DNA of 64,000 nt, from contig NZ_JAOCAH010000006.1 of the NCBI RefSeq assembly GCF_029839275.1, positions 233,842 to 297,841 of the forward strand, in the 5' to 3' direction. Shown here one piece after another: positions 30,501 to 39,329 of the stretch. The notes under the pieces are model-generated. The model saw nothing but the letters and a program-made list of their open reading frames with translations, did not search any database and had not been told where the DNA came from. Source of the DNA: Pseudomonas sp. GD03944. Its GTDB lineage: Bacteria > Pseudomonadota > Gammaproteobacteria > Pseudomonadales > Pseudomonadaceae. Each line of letters opens with the position of its first letter. The stretch's first letter is position 1. Made by a program: the position numbers and the translations under genes.

Positions 30501-30666
30501 GGCTGGCCCCCGGGTAGAGGGTCATGACCCGGATGGTCGGGTAATCCACTTCCGGCAGCGCCGATACCGGCAGCAGGCGGTAAGCGATCAGGCCGCTGAG
30601 GAAGATCGCCACCATGATCAGCGTGGTGGCGACCGGCCGCAGGATGAACAGGCGGGAGGCGTTCAT
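27568..30666 (-). CDS. muxB: MuxB, RND transporter subunit
   Basis: The second RND subunit of the heteromultimeric pump (MdtB-type), 1032 residues. It starts [20 protein letters not shown]. The proton-relay motif [20 protein letters not shown] is intact and the C-terminal half has [16 protein letters not shown]. In the E. coli homologue MdtBC, the B subunit is thought to handle proton translocation and the C subunit substrate binding; the same division is only presumed here. It overlaps muxA and muxC by four bases (ATGA) on either side. Its length and both repeated halves are normal for the family. Confidence 0.95.
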   Translation of the reverse strand: MNASRLFILRPVATTLIMVAIFLSGLIAYRLLPVSALPEVDYPTIRVMTLYPGASPDVMTSAVTAPLERQFGQMAGLKQMSSTSSGGASVITLRFNLDVALDVAEQEVQAAINGATNLLPNDLPAPPVYNKVNPADTPVMTLAISSKTLPLPEVNDLVDTRLAQKLAQTTGVGLVSLAGGQRPAVRIRVNPEALAAYGLNLSDVRSLITASNVNQPKGNFDGPTRVSQLDANDQLKSPEEYRELIISYANGAPLRLKDVASIVDGAENERLAAWADLNAAVLVNIQRQPGANVIDVVDRIQTLLPHLTEGLPASVEVKVLTDRTQTIRAAVRDVQHELMLAIALVVMVTFLFLRKLSATIIPSIVVPLSLIGTFGVMYLAGFTINNLTLMALTIATGFVVDDAIVMLENIARHLEEGETPLNAALKGAKQIGFTLVSLTISLIAVLIPLLFMADVVGRLFREFAITLAVAIMISLVISLTLTPMMCARLLKAEKPEEEGRFYHAAGGFIDGMIERYGVGLQWVLKHQPLTLLVAVGTMALTVVLYLAVPKGFFPVQDTGVIQGISEAPQSISFGAMSERQQRLAEVILRDPAVTSLSSYIGVDGDNPTLNSGRMLINLTPHAERDVTASEVIERLRPELAKLSGIELYLQPVQDLTIEDRVSRTQFQFSMESPDQDLLQEWVPKLVDALRQQPQLTDVASDLQSRGLQVYLHIDRDLAGRLGVSVSDIDDALYDAFGQRQISTIYTQASQYRVVLESADGGRIGPAALHQIHVATAGGTQVPLSSLARIEERAANLLINHIGQFPAATLSFNLADGVALGDAVAVIEQVQQDIGMPEAVQTRFQGAAEAFRASLSSTLLLILAAIVTMYIVLGVLYESFIHPITILSTLPSAGVGALLALLLTGNDLGLIAIIGIILLIGIVKKNAIMMIDFALEAERHQGMQPEAAIYQAALLRFRPILMTTLAALFGAIPLMLASGSGAELRQPLGLVMVGGLLLSQILTLFTTPVIYLYFDRLARRLTGRSASGVVVTP

Positions 30667-31865
30667 ACGTCGTCTTGCGCCAGCGGGCTGTCGGTCGGGG
30701 TCGGGGCCTGGCCTTCGCCCAGCACCTCGACGGCGGTGTCGTTGCGCAGGCGGTCGGTGCCTTCGATCACCAGGCGTTCACCGGCCTTGACCCCCTCTTC
30801 GATCAGGGTGACTTCGCCGTTGCTCGGCCCGGCTTGGACCGGACGGATCTGCACCTTGTCGCCCTCGCCCACCACGTAGACGAAGGTGCCGTTGGCGCCG
30901 AACTGCATGGCGGCCGCCGGCACCACGGTCACCGCTTCACGGGTGGTGACGCGCAGGCGCACGTTGATGAACTGGTTGGGGAACAGCATCTGCTCGGCAT
31001 TGGCGAAACGCGCCTTGAGCTTGACCGTGCCGGTGGTGGTGTCGATCAGGTTGTCCAGGCTGTCCAGCTCGCCTTCGGCCAGCTTGATGCGGTCGGTGCG
31101 GTCCCAGGCCTCGACCACCAGCTTGCGCTCGCCACGGAACTGCTGCAGCACGGCCGGCAGTTCGGCTTCCGGCAGGGTGAACATCACCGAGATCGGCAGG
31201 GTCTGGGTGATCACCACCAGCGGCAGCTCGTCGCCGGAGCTGACCAGGTTGCCCACGTCCACCTGGCGCAGCCCGAGGCGGCCGTCGATGGGCGCGCGCA
31301 CTTGGGTGAAGCCGAGGTTCAGGCGTGCTTCGGCGACCGCCGCCTGGTTGCCCTTGACCGTGCCCCGGTACTGGTTGACCAGGGCTTCCTGGGTGTCGAG
31401 GGTCTGCTTGGCGATGGAGTCTTCTTCATACAAGCCGCGGTAGCGCGCCAGGTCGATCTCGGCGTTCTTCAGCTGGGCCTGGTTTTCCTGCAGGGTGCCC
31501 TGGGCCTGTTGCAGGGCCACTTCGAAGGGGCGCGGGTCGATGACCGCGAGCAGATCACCGGCCTTGACCTGCTGGCCTTCGGTGAACAGCAGCTTGACCA
31601 GTTCGCCGTCGACGCGCGGGCGCACGTTCACGGTGTTGTAGGCGGTCACGGTGCCCAGGGCCTTCAATTCGATCGGGAAATCGGCCTCACGCACGGTGCT
31701 CACCCGCACCGGCACGGCGGCATTACCCCAGAACCCTGGCTGCGGCGCCGGTTTGCTCGGCCAGAACCACCCGATCATGACGATGACCAAGGCCAGCAGG
31801 AGCAGGCCGATGAACCACTGACGTTTGCTGGATGGGGTGCCGGGCGTTGTGTTTACTTCAGACAT
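30663..31865 (-). CDS. muxA: MuxA, RND periplasmic adaptor
   Basis: Membrane-fusion protein of the MuxABC-OpmB pump, 400 residues from the chosen start. The N-terminus MSEVNTTPG is followed by one membrane anchor ([19 protein letters not shown]), so unlike MexE it is anchored by a helix and not as a lipoprotein. Lipoyl and hairpin segments ([40 protein letters not shown]) are standard for MdtA. A second in-frame ATG at 31916 has AAGAGG upstream and cannot be excluded; 31865 is preferred because the added 17 residues look non-conserved. It is the first gene of the operon, so the promoter must lie within 31866-32053, where no clear operator is visible. Confidence 0.92.
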   Translation of the reverse strand: MSEVNTTPGTPSSKRQWFIGLLLLALVIVMIGWFWPSKPAPQPGFWGNAAVPVRVSTVREADFPIELKALGTVTAYNTVNVRPRVDGELVKLLFTEGQQVKAGDLLAVIDPRPFEVALQQAQGTLQENQAQLKNAEIDLARYRGLYEEDSIAKQTLDTQEALVNQYRGTVKGNQAAVAEARLNLGFTQVRAPIDGRLGLRQVDVGNLVSSGDELPLVVITQTLPISVMFTLPEAELPAVLQQFRGERKLVVEAWDRTDRIKLAEGELDSLDNLIDTTTGTVKLKARFANAEQMLFPNQFINVRLRVTTREAVTVVPAAAMQFGANGTFVYVVGEGDKVQIRPVQAGPSNGEVTLIEEGVKAGERLVIEGTDRLRNDTAVEVLGEGQAPTPTDSPLAQDDV

Positions 31866-32053
31866 GAGCCAAATCGCTTCCTGTGAGGAGCGTGAACGAT
31901 AAGGACTCCTCGACATGAAGCAAAGCCTCTTTACCCCCTATTTACCTATAGAAGCAATTTAGCCCGGGAAAAGGACCGCAGGCACCCTGCCAGCATCTCT
32001 ACCGCGCGCCCGGCAGACGGTTTTCTCCCGGCACGGCCTCGCCGACGGCCGGC

Positions 32054-32938
32054 CTAGAGAATGACCGGGTGCTCCGCCTGCCCCTGCGCCGCCACCTCCG
32101 TGGCGAACAGCTTGCCGGCGTGGGGTTCGGCCGCGAGCGAATCATCCTTGAGCCCGACCCGGGCCGAGGTGGCGAACAGCGTCGACAGGCCCGGTCCCCC
32201 GAAGGCCGGGCAGGATACCTGCGTTGCCGGGAACGCCACGGCCTGCAGAAAGCGGCCTTCGCTGTCGTAGCAGGCGACCCGCGAAGCCCCCCACTGCGCG
32301 CTCCACAATCGTCCCTGGCTGTCGACCACCGCCCCGTCGGGGTTCAGGCCCGCCACGCGGCCATTGATGAACGGCTGTGGCTCGCCGCTCGGCCAGCCGT
32401 GCCGCTCATCCAGGGGCTGTCGCCAGATCTGCTGGCGGGCCGTATCGGCGAAGTAGGCGTAGCGCCGATCGGGCGAAAAACACAGGGCATTGGAGATGCT
32501 GATGCTGGCGAACAGGCGCCTCAGCTCGCCCCGGTAATGGCGGTAGATGGCCCCGGCCTGCGCCTCGGCGTTGAGGCCCATGGTGCCGATCCAGAAGCCG
32601 CCCCAGGGATCGGCGCGACCATCGTTGGAACGGGTCAGCGGGTTGTCCGCTTCCAGGGCACAGACGGTCTGCCGTGCTCCACTGTTTAGGTCGAAGGTAA
32701 AAAGCGCCGTTTCGCTGGCGATCAGCAGCACGCTGTCATCCACCCAGCCCGCGGCGGACACGCGCGTATCGAATACCCATTCCAGCGGCTGATCGCCCTG
32801 CTGGCTGAGCAGCCGTCGCCCGAGAATATCGAACCAGAACAGCTGCTCGCGCCGCGGGTGCCAGAACACCCCTTCGCCCAGGGTGCAGGGCCGTGCATCG
32901 GCAATCCGTGCACTGCTGTCAGTCGAATGCTCAGTCAT
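32054..32938 (-). CDS. SMP-30/gluconolactonase (aldonolactonase)
   Basis: A 294-residue six-bladed beta-propeller lactonase of the SMP-30/LRE family, expected to open an aldonolactone to the aldonic acid with a divalent metal. Typical motifs are CTLGEGVFWHP near the N-terminus (metal Glu in LGEG), LTRSNDGRADPWGGFWIGTM (Asn and Asp metal ligands) and SNALCFSPDRRYAYFADT. The start at 32938 overlaps the upstream dgoK stop by eight bases. In the pathway it sits between the SDR aldose dehydrogenase and the IlvD/Edd dehydratase. Substrate is inferred from context (arabinono- or galactonolactone). It is the last gene of the sugar cluster. Confidence 0.9.
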   Translation of the reverse strand: MTEHSTDSSARIADARPCTLGEGVFWHPRREQLFWFDILGRRLLSQQGDQPLEWVFDTRVSAAGWVDDSVLLIASETALFTFDLNSGARQTVCALEADNPLTRSNDGRADPWGGFWIGTMGLNAEAQAGAIYRHYRGELRRLFASISISNALCFSPDRRYAYFADTARQQIWRQPLDERHGWPSGEPQPFINGRVAGLNPDGAVVDSQGRLWSAQWGASRVACYDSEGRFLQAVAFPATQVSCPAFGGPGLSTLFATSARVGLKDDSLAAEPHAGKLFATEVAAQGQAEHPVIL

Positions 32939-33911
32939 GCCTGGACTCCCCGCTGATATGCGCATGGGCAGCGGCCAGACCCGCCAGGGTGACGCGCTCG
33001 GCGCTCACGGTCAGCGCCGTCACGCCCAGGGTGTCGAGGGCGTGACGGTAACGCTCGGCCGCTTCGCCGTCGCCGATGACACAGACCCGCTGGCCGCGCC
33101 AGCGCTCATCCAGCGCCACCAGTTCCTGGCCGATCAGCAGCCCGGACAGCCGAGCGCGTGCGGCACCCGGCGCCAGGCCGTCGAGCAGGCCCTCGGCACG
33201 CAGGCCGAACAAGGCGCCGACCAGCCGCTGCGCCGGCCCTGCTCCCGCGTGCAGCCCGGCATCGAACGCCTGGCGGTCCAGCGACTGATGATCCTGCGCT
33301 TGATCCGCCTGCATGCCGTGGCGCAGCACCGACTGCTGGCTCAGCAAGGCGAACAGCTCACCGGTCATGAATGTCTGGAACGCGACGACCTGCCCCGCTC
33401 GCACTTCAACCCACTTGCTGTGCGTGCCCGGCAGGCAGACCACACCGCTGTAATCGGCCTGCTCGGCGAGCAGACCGGCGATCTGGGTTTCCTCACCCCG
33501 CAGCACATCGGCCGGCGCGCGCTGGCACAAGCCCGGGACGATCGAGACGCGCAGGCGTCCATCCTGCACCTCGGGCCGGACCATTCGCGCCACCGCCTGG
33601 GGCGCACAGGGCACCTCGGCATAGGGTGCCTCGCGCCAGCCCTGGCGCGCCCCGACCATGCCGCAGGCGATCACCTCGATGACCCGCCCGTCCTCCAGCC
33701 AGTTGCCGATCAATTCGAGCAACGCGCCTTCGAACTGCTCCGGCGCCAGGCTGCTCATGCCCCGCGCCGACGATGCACGCTGCAGGACCTCCCCGCTCTC
33801 CGCGACGGCCCACGCCCGCACCTGGGACGTGCCCCAGTCGACGGCAATCCAACTGATCGCAGCCCGGCGGATCGCCGCCCGGCTGATCGCAGTCCGGCTG
33901 ATCTCGGTCAT
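32931..33911 (-). CDS. dgoK: 2-dehydro-3-deoxygalactonokinase (DgoK)
   Basis: Kinase that phosphorylates 2-keto-3-deoxygalactonate to the 6-phosphate in the De Ley-Doudoroff galactose route. The 326-residue product shows the ASKHA-like phosphate loop IAVDWGTSQVRAWA, then SARGMSSLAPEQFEGAL, CLPGTHSKWVEV and FQTFMTGELFALLSQQSVL, all DgoK signatures. The start at 33911 gives an unusual N-terminus built from a five-residue repeat (ISRTA, ISRAA, IRRAA) encoded by a 15-base tandem repeat; the conserved fold begins only at about residue 19. It follows the dehydratase gene after 22 bases and overlaps the lactonase by eight. No DgoA aldolase is present in the window. Confidence 0.9.
   Translation of the reverse strand: MTEISRTAISRAAIRRAAISWIAVDWGTSQVRAWAVAESGEVLQRASSARGMSSLAPEQFEGALLELIGNWLEDGRVIEVIACGMVGARQGWREAPYAEVPCAPQAVARMVRPEVQDGRLRVSIVPGLCQRAPADVLRGEETQIAGLLAEQADYSGVVCLPGTHSKWVEVRAGQVVAFQTFMTGELFALLSQQSVLRHGMQADQAQDHQSLDRQAFDAGLHAGAGPAQRLVGALFGLRAEGLLDGLAPGAARARLSGLLIGQELVALDERWRGQRVCVIGDGEAAERYRHALDTLGVTALTVSAERVTLAGLAAAHAHISGESRHD
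33851..33910 (-). repeat. 15-base tandem repeat at the dgoK start
   Basis: Four successive 15-base units (33851-33865, 33866-33880, 33881-33895, 33896-33910) share the pattern GGCTGATCGCAGTCC on the plus strand with a few changes. They encode the repetitive N-terminal extension of DgoK and, being a multiple of three, keep the frame when the copy number changes. Confidence 0.8.
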
Positions 33912-33933
33912 TCCAGGTGCCCTCCCGCGCGGC

Positions 33934-35676
33934 TCAATGGCTGTCCTTGGGAATGCCGGCACCGCGGCAGCCCTTGAGGAAATCGAAGTCCGCACCGCTG
34001 TCGGCGCCCTGAACGTGGTCGTGGAACAGCTTGATGTAGCCGCTGGTGGGCGGCTCGATGGTCGGCTGCCACTCGGCCAGGCGCCGCTCCAGCTCGGCGT
34101 CGGAAATGTCCAGGTGGATACGCCGTGCCGCCACGTCGAGTTCGATCATGTCGCCGTTGCGCACCACCGCCAGCGGGCCGCCGGCCGCCGCTTCCGGTGT
34201 GGTATGCAGCACCACCGTGCCGTAGGCGGTGCCGCTCATCCGCGCATCGGAGATGCGCACCATGTCCGTGATGCCCTTGCGCAGCACCTTGGGCGGCAGG
34301 CCCATGTTGCCGACCTCGGCCATGCCCGGGTAACCGCGCGGGCCGCAGTTCTTCAGCACCATCACGCAGTGTTCGTCGATGTCCAGGCTCTCGTCGTTGA
34401 TCTTCGCCTTGTAGTCGTCGATGTCCTCGAACACCACGGCGCGGCCGCGGTGCTGCAGCAGGTGCGTTGAGGCGGCCGACGGTTTGAGCACCGCCCCGCG
34501 CGGCGCCAGGTTGCCGCGCAACACGGCGATCCCGCCCTTGGCGGTGAGTGCCCGCTCCACCGGGCGGATGACGTCATCGTTCCAGTTGCGCACGTCCTTG
34601 ACCTCGTTCCAGAGGGTTTCGCCGGACACGGTCAGCGCGTCCTTGTGCAGCTTGCCGCCCTCGCCGAGCATGCGAATCACCACCGGCAGGCCACCGGCAT
34701 AGAAGAACTCTTCCATCAGGTATTTGCCCGAAGGCATCAGGTTGACCAGGGTGGGAATGTCCTGGCCGAGGCGATCCCAGTCGTCCAGGGTCAGGTCGAC
34801 CCCGACGCGGCCGGCGATGGCCAGCAGGTGGATTACCGCGTTGGTCGAACCGCCGATGCTGCCGTTGACCCGGATGGCGTTCTCGAAAGCCTGGCGGGTC
34901 ATGATGTCGGACGGTTTCAGGTCGTCCTTGACCATCTGCACGATGCGCCGCCCGGTGAGGTGCGCCATCACCCGGCGGCGGCTGTCCACCGCGGGGATCG
35001 CCGCATTGCCGGACAGCGCCATGCCCAGGGCCTCGGCCATGCTGGCCATGGTGCTGGCGGTGCCCATGGTGTTGCAGGACCCGGGCGAACGGGACATCGA
35101 CTGCTCGGCTTCGAGGAAGTCCTCGCGGCTCATCTTGCCGGCCTTGATGTCTTCCGACATCTGCCACAGCGCGGTGCCCGAGCCGACCCGCTCGCCGCGG
35201 AACCAGCCGTTGAGCATCGGCCCGCCGGACACCACGATGGCTGGGATGTCCACGCTCGCCGCGCCCATCAGCAGCGCCGGGGTGGTCTTGTCGCAGCCGG
35301 CCAGCAGCACCACGCCGTCCAGCGGGTTGGCGCGCAGCGCCTCCTCGACATCCATGGCAGCCATGTTGCGGTACATCATCGCGGTCGGGCGCAGCGAGCT
35401 TTCGCCCGCGGAGAACACCGGGAACTCCAGCGGCAGGCCGCCGGCTTCGTAGATGCCGTGCTTGACCCGTTCGGCCAGGTCGCGCAGGTGCGCGTTGCAG
35501 GGGGTCAGCTGCGACCAGGTGTTGCAGATGCCGATCACCGGCCGGCCGTCGAACAGGTCCGCCGGCAGCCCCTGGTTCTTCATCCAACTGCGGTGGTAGA
35601 TGTGGTCACGCGAGTCGCCGCCGAACCACTCGGTGGAGCGCAGTTTGCGGGGCCAGGCCGCCGGTTTGAAGCTCAT
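33934..35676 (-). CDS. IlvD/Edd-family sugar-acid dehydratase (arabinonate type)
   Basis: Fe-S dehydratase of 580 residues that removes water from an aldonic acid to give a 2-keto-3-deoxy acid. Cluster-ligand regions ICNTWSQLTPCNAHL, LAGCDKTTPALLMG and SPGSCNTMGTASTM are visible, as are VSGGPMLNGW and the C-terminal RISDARMSGTAYG. The sequence is closer to L-arabinonate/other sugar-acid dehydratases than to IlvD or Edd. The start at 35676 is decided by GGAGG five bases upstream. Its ATG overlaps the SDR stop by four bases (ATGA). With DgoK next to it, D-galactonate is an equally reasonable substrate; ChvE-linked pathways handle both sugars. Confidence 0.88.
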   Translation of the reverse strand: MSFKPAAWPRKLRSTEWFGGDSRDHIYHRSWMKNQGLPADLFDGRPVIGICNTWSQLTPCNAHLRDLAERVKHGIYEAGGLPLEFPVFSAGESSLRPTAMMYRNMAAMDVEEALRANPLDGVVLLAGCDKTTPALLMGAASVDIPAIVVSGGPMLNGWFRGERVGSGTALWQMSEDIKAGKMSREDFLEAEQSMSRSPGSCNTMGTASTMASMAEALGMALSGNAAIPAVDSRRRVMAHLTGRRIVQMVKDDLKPSDIMTRQAFENAIRVNGSIGGSTNAVIHLLAIAGRVGVDLTLDDWDRLGQDIPTLVNLMPSGKYLMEEFFYAGGLPVVIRMLGEGGKLHKDALTVSGETLWNEVKDVRNWNDDVIRPVERALTAKGGIAVLRGNLAPRGAVLKPSAASTHLLQHRGRAVVFEDIDDYKAKINDESLDIDEHCVMVLKNCGPRGYPGMAEVGNMGLPPKVLRKGITDMVRISDARMSGTAYGTVVLHTTPEAAAGGPLAVVRNGDMIELDVAARRIHLDISDAELERRLAEWQPTIEPPTSGYIKLFHDHVQGADSGADFDFLKGCRGAGIPKDSH

Positions 35677-36455
35677 ACCCAACCTCCATCAACGATGAAA
35701 TTCTGCGCCGTGCACATCGCCGCCGCGTCAGACGCCAGGAACAGCGCCATGTCGGCGATGTGTTCCGGCAGTAACTGGCCCGGCATGCACTGGTTCTTGC
35801 GAATCTGTTCCTTGGCCGACTCGTCGACCCACATGGCTAGCTGCTTCTCGGTCATCACCCAGCCCGGCACCAGGGTGTTGACGCGGATGCGGTCCTTACC
35901 CAGGTCCCGCGCCAGGCCACGGGTCAAGCCGTGCACGGCGGCCTTGCTCGCGGCGTACACCGGGTAACCGGCCGACGCCATCATCCAGCCGACCGAGCCG
36001 AAGTTGATGACCGAACCGCCGCCGGCCTGGCGCATCATCGGCACCACCGCCTGGGTGGCGAAGGTGGCATGGCGCAGGTTGACGGCGATCAGGTTGTCGA
36101 AGCGCTCGGCACTGATCGAATCCAGGGCGTGGCGGACATCGTTGGCGGCATTGTTGAGCAGCACGGTGATCGCCCCGAGCTGCTCGGCCACCTTGTGGAT
36201 GGCGGCCTGGTAGGCCTTGATATCGGTGATGTCGCAGCGCAGGAAGCGCACCTGGTGCCCGGCCTCGTTCAACTGGCTGGCCAGCGCAGTGCCGTGCTTG
36301 TCGTCGATATCGACGAAGGCGGTCCGTGCGCCCTGGCGCGCGAAGGCCTCCACCAGCGCCCGGCCGATGCCGGTGGCGCCACCGGAAATCAGCACGGTGC
36401 GCCCGGCCAGGTCCGCGTATAGCGCCTTGCCTGGAGTCAGATTCTGGCTATTCAT
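35673..36455 (-). CDS. SDR-family sugar dehydrogenase
   Basis: Short-chain dehydrogenase of 260 residues, probably oxidising an aldose at C1 to the lactone. It shows the cofactor motif ISGGATGIGRALV, the LLNNAAND variant of NNAG, the catalytic Ser in INFGSVGWMMASAGYP and the Tyr/Lys pair in YAASKAAVHG. The ending FIVDGGWV is usual for SDRs. The start at 36455 follows GAGGTGA. It lies between the ABC permease gene (11 bases upstream) and the dehydratase (4-base overlap), so its role in the first oxidation step is inferred from operon position. Cofactor preference (NAD or NADP) cannot be decided safely; the Asp in AFVDIDDKHG suggests NAD. Confidence 0.87.
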   Translation of the reverse strand: MNSQNLTPGKALYADLAGRTVLISGGATGIGRALVEAFARQGARTAFVDIDDKHGTALASQLNEAGHQVRFLRCDITDIKAYQAAIHKVAEQLGAITVLLNNAANDVRHALDSISAERFDNLIAVNLRHATFATQAVVPMMRQAGGGSVINFGSVGWMMASAGYPVYAASKAAVHGLTRGLARDLGKDRIRVNTLVPGWVMTEKQLAMWVDESAKEQIRKNQCMPGQLLPEHIADMALFLASDAAAMCTAQNFIVDGGWV

Positions 36456-36466
36456 GGCGTGTCACC

Positions 36467-37681
36467 TCAGCGGGATTTGTTCTTGTTGACCACGTCGAAG
36501 ATCACCGCGGCCAGCAGCACCAGGCCCTTGATCACCTGTTGCCATTCGATGCCGATCCCCAGGATCGACATGCCGTTGTTCATCACCCCCATGATCAGGG
36601 CGCCGATCACCGCGCCGATGATCTTGCCCACGCCACCGGACATCGATGCACCGCCGATGAACACCGCGGCGATCACGTCCAGTTCGAAGGACACACCGGC
36701 CTTGGGCGTGGCCGTGTTCAGCCGCGCGGCGAAGATCAGCCCGGCCAGGGCGGCGAGCATCCCCATGTTGACGAAGGCCAGGAACGTCAGGCGCTCGGTG
36801 TTGATGCCCGAGAGCTTGGCCGCCTTGACGTTGCCGCCGATGGCGTAGATACGCCGGCCCAGCGTGGTGCGGTTGGTCAGGAAGGTGTAGGCGCTGATCA
36901 GCATGGCCATGATGATCAGCACGTTCGGCAGGCCGCGGTAAGTGGCCAGCAGGTAGGCGATGTAGACGATGGCGCCGGCGATCAACGCATTCTTGATGGA
37001 GAAGAACACCGCCGGTTCGTCGACGATGCCGTAGCGCTTGGCGCGCCGCCGGGCACGCACCGCCAGGTAGACGATCAGCCCGGCGGCCAGCACGCCGAGC
37101 ACGATGGCGGTGACGTTCGGTCGCTTGACGCCGAAGATGTCCGGGATGAAACCGTTGCTCATCAGCTGGAAGCTGCTGGAGAACGGGCCTATCGACTGGC
37201 CATCCAGCACCGCCAGGGTCAGCCCGCGAAACACCAGCATGCCGGCCAGGGTGACGATGAACGAGGGGATCTGCCAATAGGCGATCCAGTAGCCCTGGGC
37301 CGCACCGATCAGGCAGCCCATCAGCAGGCACACCGGCACCACCACCGAGGTCGACCAGCCCCACTGCACCATCATCACCGCCGCGGCGGCGCCGACGAAG
37401 CCGACCACCGAGCCCACCGACAGGTCGATGTGCCCGGAGACGATCACCAGCAGCATGCCCAGGGCCATTATGATGATGTAGCTGTTCTGCAACAGCAGAT
37501 TGGTGAGGTTCACCGGGCGCATCAGGGTGCCGTCGGTCAGCACCTCGAACAGCGCCATGATGACCACCAGCGTCAGCAGCATGCCGTAGTCGCGCACGTG
37601 GCTTTTCAGGTGGCCCAGCAACGACGGGCCAGCCACCGGGGCGGTTTCGCCCGCGGGGGCGGCCTGCATTTTGGTTTCCAT
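36467..37681 (-). CDS. gguB: Multiple-monosaccharide ABC permease (GguB/MmsB)
   Basis: Inner-membrane permease of a ribose/xylose-type sugar importer, 404 residues with about ten or more hydrophobic segments. The signatures LVIVSGHIDLSVGSVVGFVG and IYAIGGNVKAAKLSGIN are those of the XylH/GguB subgroup that partners with ChvE. The long central part (RARRRAKRYGIVDEP) is typical of this subgroup. The start at 37681 has GAGGTGA six bases upstream and is preferred over a GTG at 37699 that would overlap the ATPase stop. The gene follows the ATPase by 14 bases. In Agrobacterium the homologous ChvE-GguAB system takes up galactose, arabinose, xylose and glucose. Confidence 0.92.
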   Translation of the reverse strand: METKMQAAPAGETAPVAGPSLLGHLKSHVRDYGMLLTLVVIMALFEVLTDGTLMRPVNLTNLLLQNSYIIIMALGMLLVIVSGHIDLSVGSVVGFVGAAAAVMMVQWGWSTSVVVPVCLLMGCLIGAAQGYWIAYWQIPSFIVTLAGMLVFRGLTLAVLDGQSIGPFSSSFQLMSNGFIPDIFGVKRPNVTAIVLGVLAAGLIVYLAVRARRRAKRYGIVDEPAVFFSIKNALIAGAIVYIAYLLATYRGLPNVLIIMAMLISAYTFLTNRTTLGRRIYAIGGNVKAAKLSGINTERLTFLAFVNMGMLAALAGLIFAARLNTATPKAGVSFELDVIAAVFIGGASMSGGVGKIIGAVIGALIMGVMNNGMSILGIGIEWQQVIKGLVLLAAVIFDVVNKNKSR

Positions 37682-37695
37682 TGCGTTCACCTCGC

Positions 37696-39222
37696 TCACG
37701 CCTTGACGATCATCGACATGATCTTTTCCTGGCTCGCGTCTTCACGGGCCAGTTCGCCCAGGAAGGCGCCTTCGTTCATTACGTAGATGCGGTCGCACAT
37801 GCCCAGCAGCTCGGGCATTTCCGAAGAAATGATGATCACGCCCTTGCCGTCGGCGGCGAGCTGGTTAATCAGGCTGTAGATCTCGAACTTGGCGCCGACA
37901 TCGATGCCCCGGGTCGGCTCGTCGAGGATCAGCACCTCGGGCCGGGCGAACAGCCATTTGCTGAGCACCACCTTCTGCTGGTTGCCGCCGGACAGGTTGA
38001 GCACCTTCTGGAACACCCCGGGCGTGCGGATGCGCAGCGCCTCGCGGTACTGCTCGGCGATGCGCCGCTCCTCGTGCTCGTCGATCACCCCGTGGTTCGA
38101 CACGCCATCCAGGTTGGCCAGGGTGGTGTTGCACAGGATGCTCTCGTCGAGCACCAGGCCAAGGGCCTTGCGGTCCTCGGTGACATAGGCGATGCCGTTG
38201 TCCACGGCGCGGCGCACCGTGGACACGTCGATTTCCCGGCCACGCAGGTGCACGGAGCCGGAAATGTTGCGCCCGTAGCTGCGGCCGAACACGCTCATCG
38301 CCAGCTCGGTGCGCCCTGCCCCCATCAGCCCGGCGATGCCGACCACTTCACCGGCCGCCACACTGAGGTTGACGTTGCGGATCATCTGCCGGGAGGCCGA
38401 CTCCGGGTGCCAGACGTTCCAGTCACGGATTTCCAGCAGGGTTTCGCCGATGTCGGGGACGCGCTCCGGGTAGCGGTTCTCCATGTCGCGGCCGACCATG
38501 CCGCGGATGATGGTTTCTTCGCTGACCGCCTCGGTGTGGCAATCCAAGGAGCTGACCGAGGCGCCGTCGCGCAGCACCGTGATGCTGTCGGCCACGCGGC
38601 TGACTTCGTTGAGCTTGTGGGAAATCAGGATCGAGGAAATCCCCTGGGCGCGGAATTCCAGCAGCAGGTCGAGCAGCTTCTGGCTGTCGTTCTCCTGCAG
38701 CGCGGCGGTGGGCTCGTCGAGGATCAGCAGCTTGACGTCCTTGGCCAGCGCCTTGGCGATCTCCACCAGCTGCTGCTTGCCCACGCCGAGCTTCTCCACC
38801 GGCGTGGTGGCGATTTCGTCGAGGCCGACCTTTTTCAGCAGCACTTCGGTGCGCTGATAGACCTCGGGCCAGTCGATCACGCCGTTGCTGGCGATCTCGT
38901 TGCCCAGGAACAGGTTCTCGGCGATGGACAGCAGCGGCACCAGCGCAAGCTCCTGGTGAATGATGATGATCCCTTCGCGCTCGCTGTCGCGGATGCCGCT
39001 GAACGCCAGCGGCTTGCCTTCGTAAATGATCTCGCCTTCGTAGCTGCCATGGGGGTAGACGCCGCTGAGCACCTTCATCAGGGTCGATTTGCCGGCGCCG
39101 TTCTCGCCGCACAGGGCATGGATCTCGCCCCGACACACCTTGAGGTTGACGTTGTTCAGGGCCTTCACCCCGGGGAACGTCTTGGTGATGCCGCGCATGT
39201 CCAGAATGGTCTCTTGCTGCAT
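37696..39222 (-). CDS. gguA: Multiple-monosaccharide ABC ATPase (GguA/MmsA)
   Basis: Double ABC ATPase of 508 residues energising sugar import. Half one has Walker [17 protein letters not shown], signature [16 protein letters not shown] and Walker [14 protein letters not shown]. Half two has the degenerate A-loop [19 protein letters not shown], signature [15 protein letters not shown] and Walker [15 protein letters not shown]. This arrangement, with the second site altered, is standard for CUT2 sugar importers. The start at 39222 (MQQETILDM) is preferred over the longer frame. It follows chvE by 107 bases that contain a hairpin, which may lower its expression relative to the binding protein. 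Confidence 0.94.
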   Translation of the reverse strand: MQQETILDMRGITKTFPGVKALNNVNLKVCRGEIHALCGENGAGKSTLMKVLSGVYPHGSYEGEIIYEGKPLAFSGIRDSEREGIIIIHQELALVPLLSIAENLFLGNEIASNGVIDWPEVYQRTEVLLKKVGLDEIATTPVEKLGVGKQQLVEIAKALAKDVKLLILDEPTAALQENDSQKLLDLLLEFRAQGISSILISHKLNEVSRVADSITVLRDGASVSSLDCHTEAVSEETIIRGMVGRDMENRYPERVPDIGETLLEIRDWNVWHPESASRQMIRNVNLSVAAGEVVGIAGLMGAGRTELAMSVFGRSYGRNISGSVHLRGREIDVSTVRRAVDNGIAYVTEDRKALGLVLDESILCNTTLANLDGVSNHGVIDEHEERRIAEQYREALRIRTPGVFQKVLNLSGGNQQKVVLSKWLFARPEVLILDEPTRGIDVGAKFEIYSLINQLAADGKGVIIISSEMPELLGMCDRIYVMNEGAFLGELAREDASQEKIMSMIVKA

Positions 39223-39283
39223 GGCCTGTATCCGCCCGCAAGGCACGCCCCCACCGCAGCGGGCGCGCCATGCTCAGGTAAAC

Positions 39284-39322
39284 GAAAAAGGTGGAGGGCC
39301 GGCAGCGCGGGACACTGCCGGC
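39284..39322 (-). terminator. Hairpin between chvE and gguA, possible attenuator
   Basis: GCCGGCAG/CTGCCGGC forms an 8-base stem with a 9-base loop at 39298-39322. On the minus strand eight bases and then TTTTT follow. Such partial terminators or 3' protectors after a binding-protein gene commonly set a high binding protein to permease ratio. Confidence 0.45.
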
Positions 39323-39329
39323 GGCGCGC

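Noticed and set aside
31914..31916. Upstream start for MuxA
   Set aside because: It has a plausible ribosome site, but the added residues (RSPYRSRSSQEAIW) look unlike the family; kept as an alternative only.
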